This document shows, piece after piece, positions 33,137-34,166 of a stretch of 34,166 bases of DNA. This stretch comes from Deltaproteobacteria bacterium. Lineage in GTDB: Bacteria; Desulfobacterota; Desulfuromonadia; Geobacterales; Pseudopelobacteraceae. The notes beneath the pieces are model-generated. The model saw only the letters and a program-made list of their open reading frames with translations. It was not told where the DNA came from and ran no database searches. A program made the position numbers and the translations under genes. Where the stretch lies: assembly GCA_021779135.1 (NCBI GenBank), contig JAJYBH010000021.1, positions 1-34,166 on the forward strand. Reading direction: 5' to 3'. Every line of letters starts with the position of its first letter. Within the stretch, counting starts at the first letter, position 1.

Positions 33137-34035
33137 ACTGTGATGCAAACTCGGAGATCAGAAATCTTCTGGGGCAAAAAATCAACGTGTTAGATGATGG
33201 GTTTGTTCGCCTGGTTGACGTAATGGGAGATGATTCCTCTATTGTGCAAGCAGCTCGCGTATCCTACGGGGAAGGGACTAAGAAGGTCAGTGAGGACAAA
33301 GCTTTAATAAGGTATTTGTTACGACATCACCATACAACCCCTTTTGAGATGTGTGAAATTAAGCTACATGTGCGGGTGCCAATGGATTGTTGGCGTCAGT
33401 GGATTCGGCATAGGACTGCGAATGTAAACGAATATTCTACGCGTTACTCGATTGCAATTGATGCCGCACAGGCTACAGAACCAGAAAAATGGCGGCTTCA
33501 AGCTCAAGACAATCGCCAGGGGAGCGAGGGATATTTGCCGACAGAATCTGGCATTCGGTTGAGCCAAAGAGAGTCTGAATTGCACAATTCATGTCGCGAG
33601 GTTTATAAAGACCGCATAGAAGCTGGAGTTGCACGTGAGCAGGCCCGTAAAGATCTGCCACTGTCTACTTATACAGAAGCCTACTGGAAAATTGATCTCC
33701 ATAACCTCCTGCACTTTTTGGCTCTCCGAATGGATTCACATGCGCAATATGAAATAAGACAATATGCAAATACTATTGGGAATGAAATCGTCAGTAAATG
33801 GGTCCCTCATACTTGGGCTGCTTTTCTTGACTACCGGTTAAATTCGATATCGCTTTCAGGAACAGAAATAGGCTTTATGGTTCTATTGAATTCAGGAAAA
33901 CAGGATGTTTTACTGGAAAGCATGCGAGAAAAAGGCTGGATTAAGAAAGTCGACAACTCATGGAAGGCCACAAGAGAGGCTGAAGAGTTCGCTGCAAAGC
34001 TCATAACTCTTGGGCTGACTCCCCCATGGCAATAA
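33133..34035 (+). CDS. thyX: Flavin-dependent thymidylate synthase ThyX with C-terminal extension
   Basis: 300 residues; ordinary ThyX has about 215-250. ThyX makes dTMP from dUMP using methylene-tetrahydrofolate and FAD. The signature RHRTANVNEYSTRY (residue 92 on) contains RHR and the Ser that fits RHRX7S (about 102); the flanking VDVMGDDSSIVQAARVSYG and HHHTTPFEMCEI are typical. The late LALRMDSHAQYEIRQYANTI is the conserved FAD/substrate helix. About 60 further residues follow (TEIGFMVLLNSGKQDVLLES, EKGWIKKVD, a winged-helix-like look). The start is TTG at 33133 with AGGAG eight bases upstream; the stop of the previous gene is inside TTGA. Not part of a core folate operon here; it belongs to the defence-like cassette. 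Confidence 0.92.
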   Translation: MNCDANSEIRNLLGQKINVLDDGFVRLVDVMGDDSSIVQAARVSYGEGTKKVSEDKALIRYLLRHHHTTPFEMCEIKLHVRVPMDCWRQWIRHRTANVNEYSTRYSIAIDAAQATEPEKWRLQAQDNRQGSEGYLPTESGIRLSQRESELHNSCREVYKDRIEAGVAREQARKDLPLSTYTEAYWKIDLHNLLHFLALRMDSHAQYEIRQYANTIGNEIVSKWVPHTWAAFLDYRLNSISLSGTEIGFMVLLNSGKQDVLLESMREKGWIKKVDNSWKATREAEEFAAKLITLGLTPPWQ

Positions 34036-34088
34036 ACTCAAGCCATGGTGTCCGTCTTACGGGTATGTTACAAAGGCTCTTCAACGTT

Positions 34089-34166
34089 TCAAGTGGGTTG
34101 AGCATATAGCTTGTTGAATCTGAGCTTACCCGCAATGAGGTAGGCCATGGAAATCATGTTTCGAGG
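34089..34166 (-). CDS. Possible C-terminal end of a transposase (partial)
   Basis: On the minus strand, 25 residues run in from the right edge, including MISMAYLIAGKLRFNKLYAQ, then a stop. The hydrophobic-basic C-terminus in the orientation facing the island looks like a transposase end, but no catalytic part is visible. Weak call; the sequence beyond the window decides. Confidence 0.2.
   Translation of the reverse strand, partial: PRNMISMAYLIAGKLRFNKLYAQPT

Noticed and set aside
33406-33447. Asn at the sixth position of the ThyX motif (RHRTANVNEYS), where Ser is common
   Set aside because: The catalytic spacing RHRX7S is kept and this position varies in the family, so it does not show loss of function.

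Overview
The window looks like a chromosomal segment of a Geobacter/Pelobacter-type deltaproteobacterium (Desulfuromonadales). This is an inference from protein style, gene order and the moderately GC-rich core, not from a database match. It is interrupted by an integrated genetic element inserted at a tRNA-Glu gene. Bases 1 to about 12,100 are core genome. Bases from about 12,100 to the right edge are accessory DNA; I found no distal copy of the tRNA-Glu 3' end, so the right border is probably outside the window.

Core part. On the minus strand are the start of an ABC-transporter ATPase (cut by the window edge), a decayed remnant that resembles the C-terminus of undecaprenyl-diphosphatase, and the rplM-rpsI ribosomal operon with its promoter and terminator. 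On the plus strand follow gatC-gatA-gatB (tRNA-dependent amidotransferase), a stand-alone CheY and a short CheA, a LolA-like periplasmic lipoprotein carrier, yajQ, rimO (with an apparent one-base frameshift near its start), and a DksA/TraR zinc-finger protein. The last is convergent, with overlapping stop codons, to a DUF362/ferredoxin protein. tRNA-Lys(UUU) and tRNA-Glu(UUC), each with a clear sigma70-type promoter, close the core part.

Integrative element, mobility and replication part (12.1-18.9 kb). A P4-type tyrosine integrase lies directly downstream of tRNA-Glu. It is followed by an AlpA-like regulator, a Toprim plus DUF3631 helicase/primase-like protein, two small element proteins, a second tyrosine-recombinase-like protein and a small membrane/coiled-coil protein. 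The gene set resembles a phage-satellite or integrative plasmid-like island.

Accessory part (18.9-34.2 kb). After a gene-free stretch of about 660 bp with a terminator and repeats come a Fic-domain protein and a Bro-N antirepressor-like protein. Next is a compact run with restriction-modification content: Vsr, m5C methyltransferase 1, McrB-like AAA+ ATPase, DUF2357/PD-(D/E)XK protein and m5C methyltransferase 2. Two m5C methyltransferases with a McrB-like and a McrC/DUF2357-like subunit is the composition of the LlaJI type of restriction system. Directly behind it, nearly without gaps, is a four-gene cassette: an HD-domain protein, an ORC/Cdc6-like P-loop ATPase, a Rossmann/CARF-like protein of unknown function, and a ThyX flavin-dependent thymidylate synthase with a C-terminal extension. 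I do not recognise this cassette as a described defence system; it is the best candidate here for an undescribed one, possibly acting through nucleotide metabolism. The window closes with what may be the end of a transposase on the minus strand.
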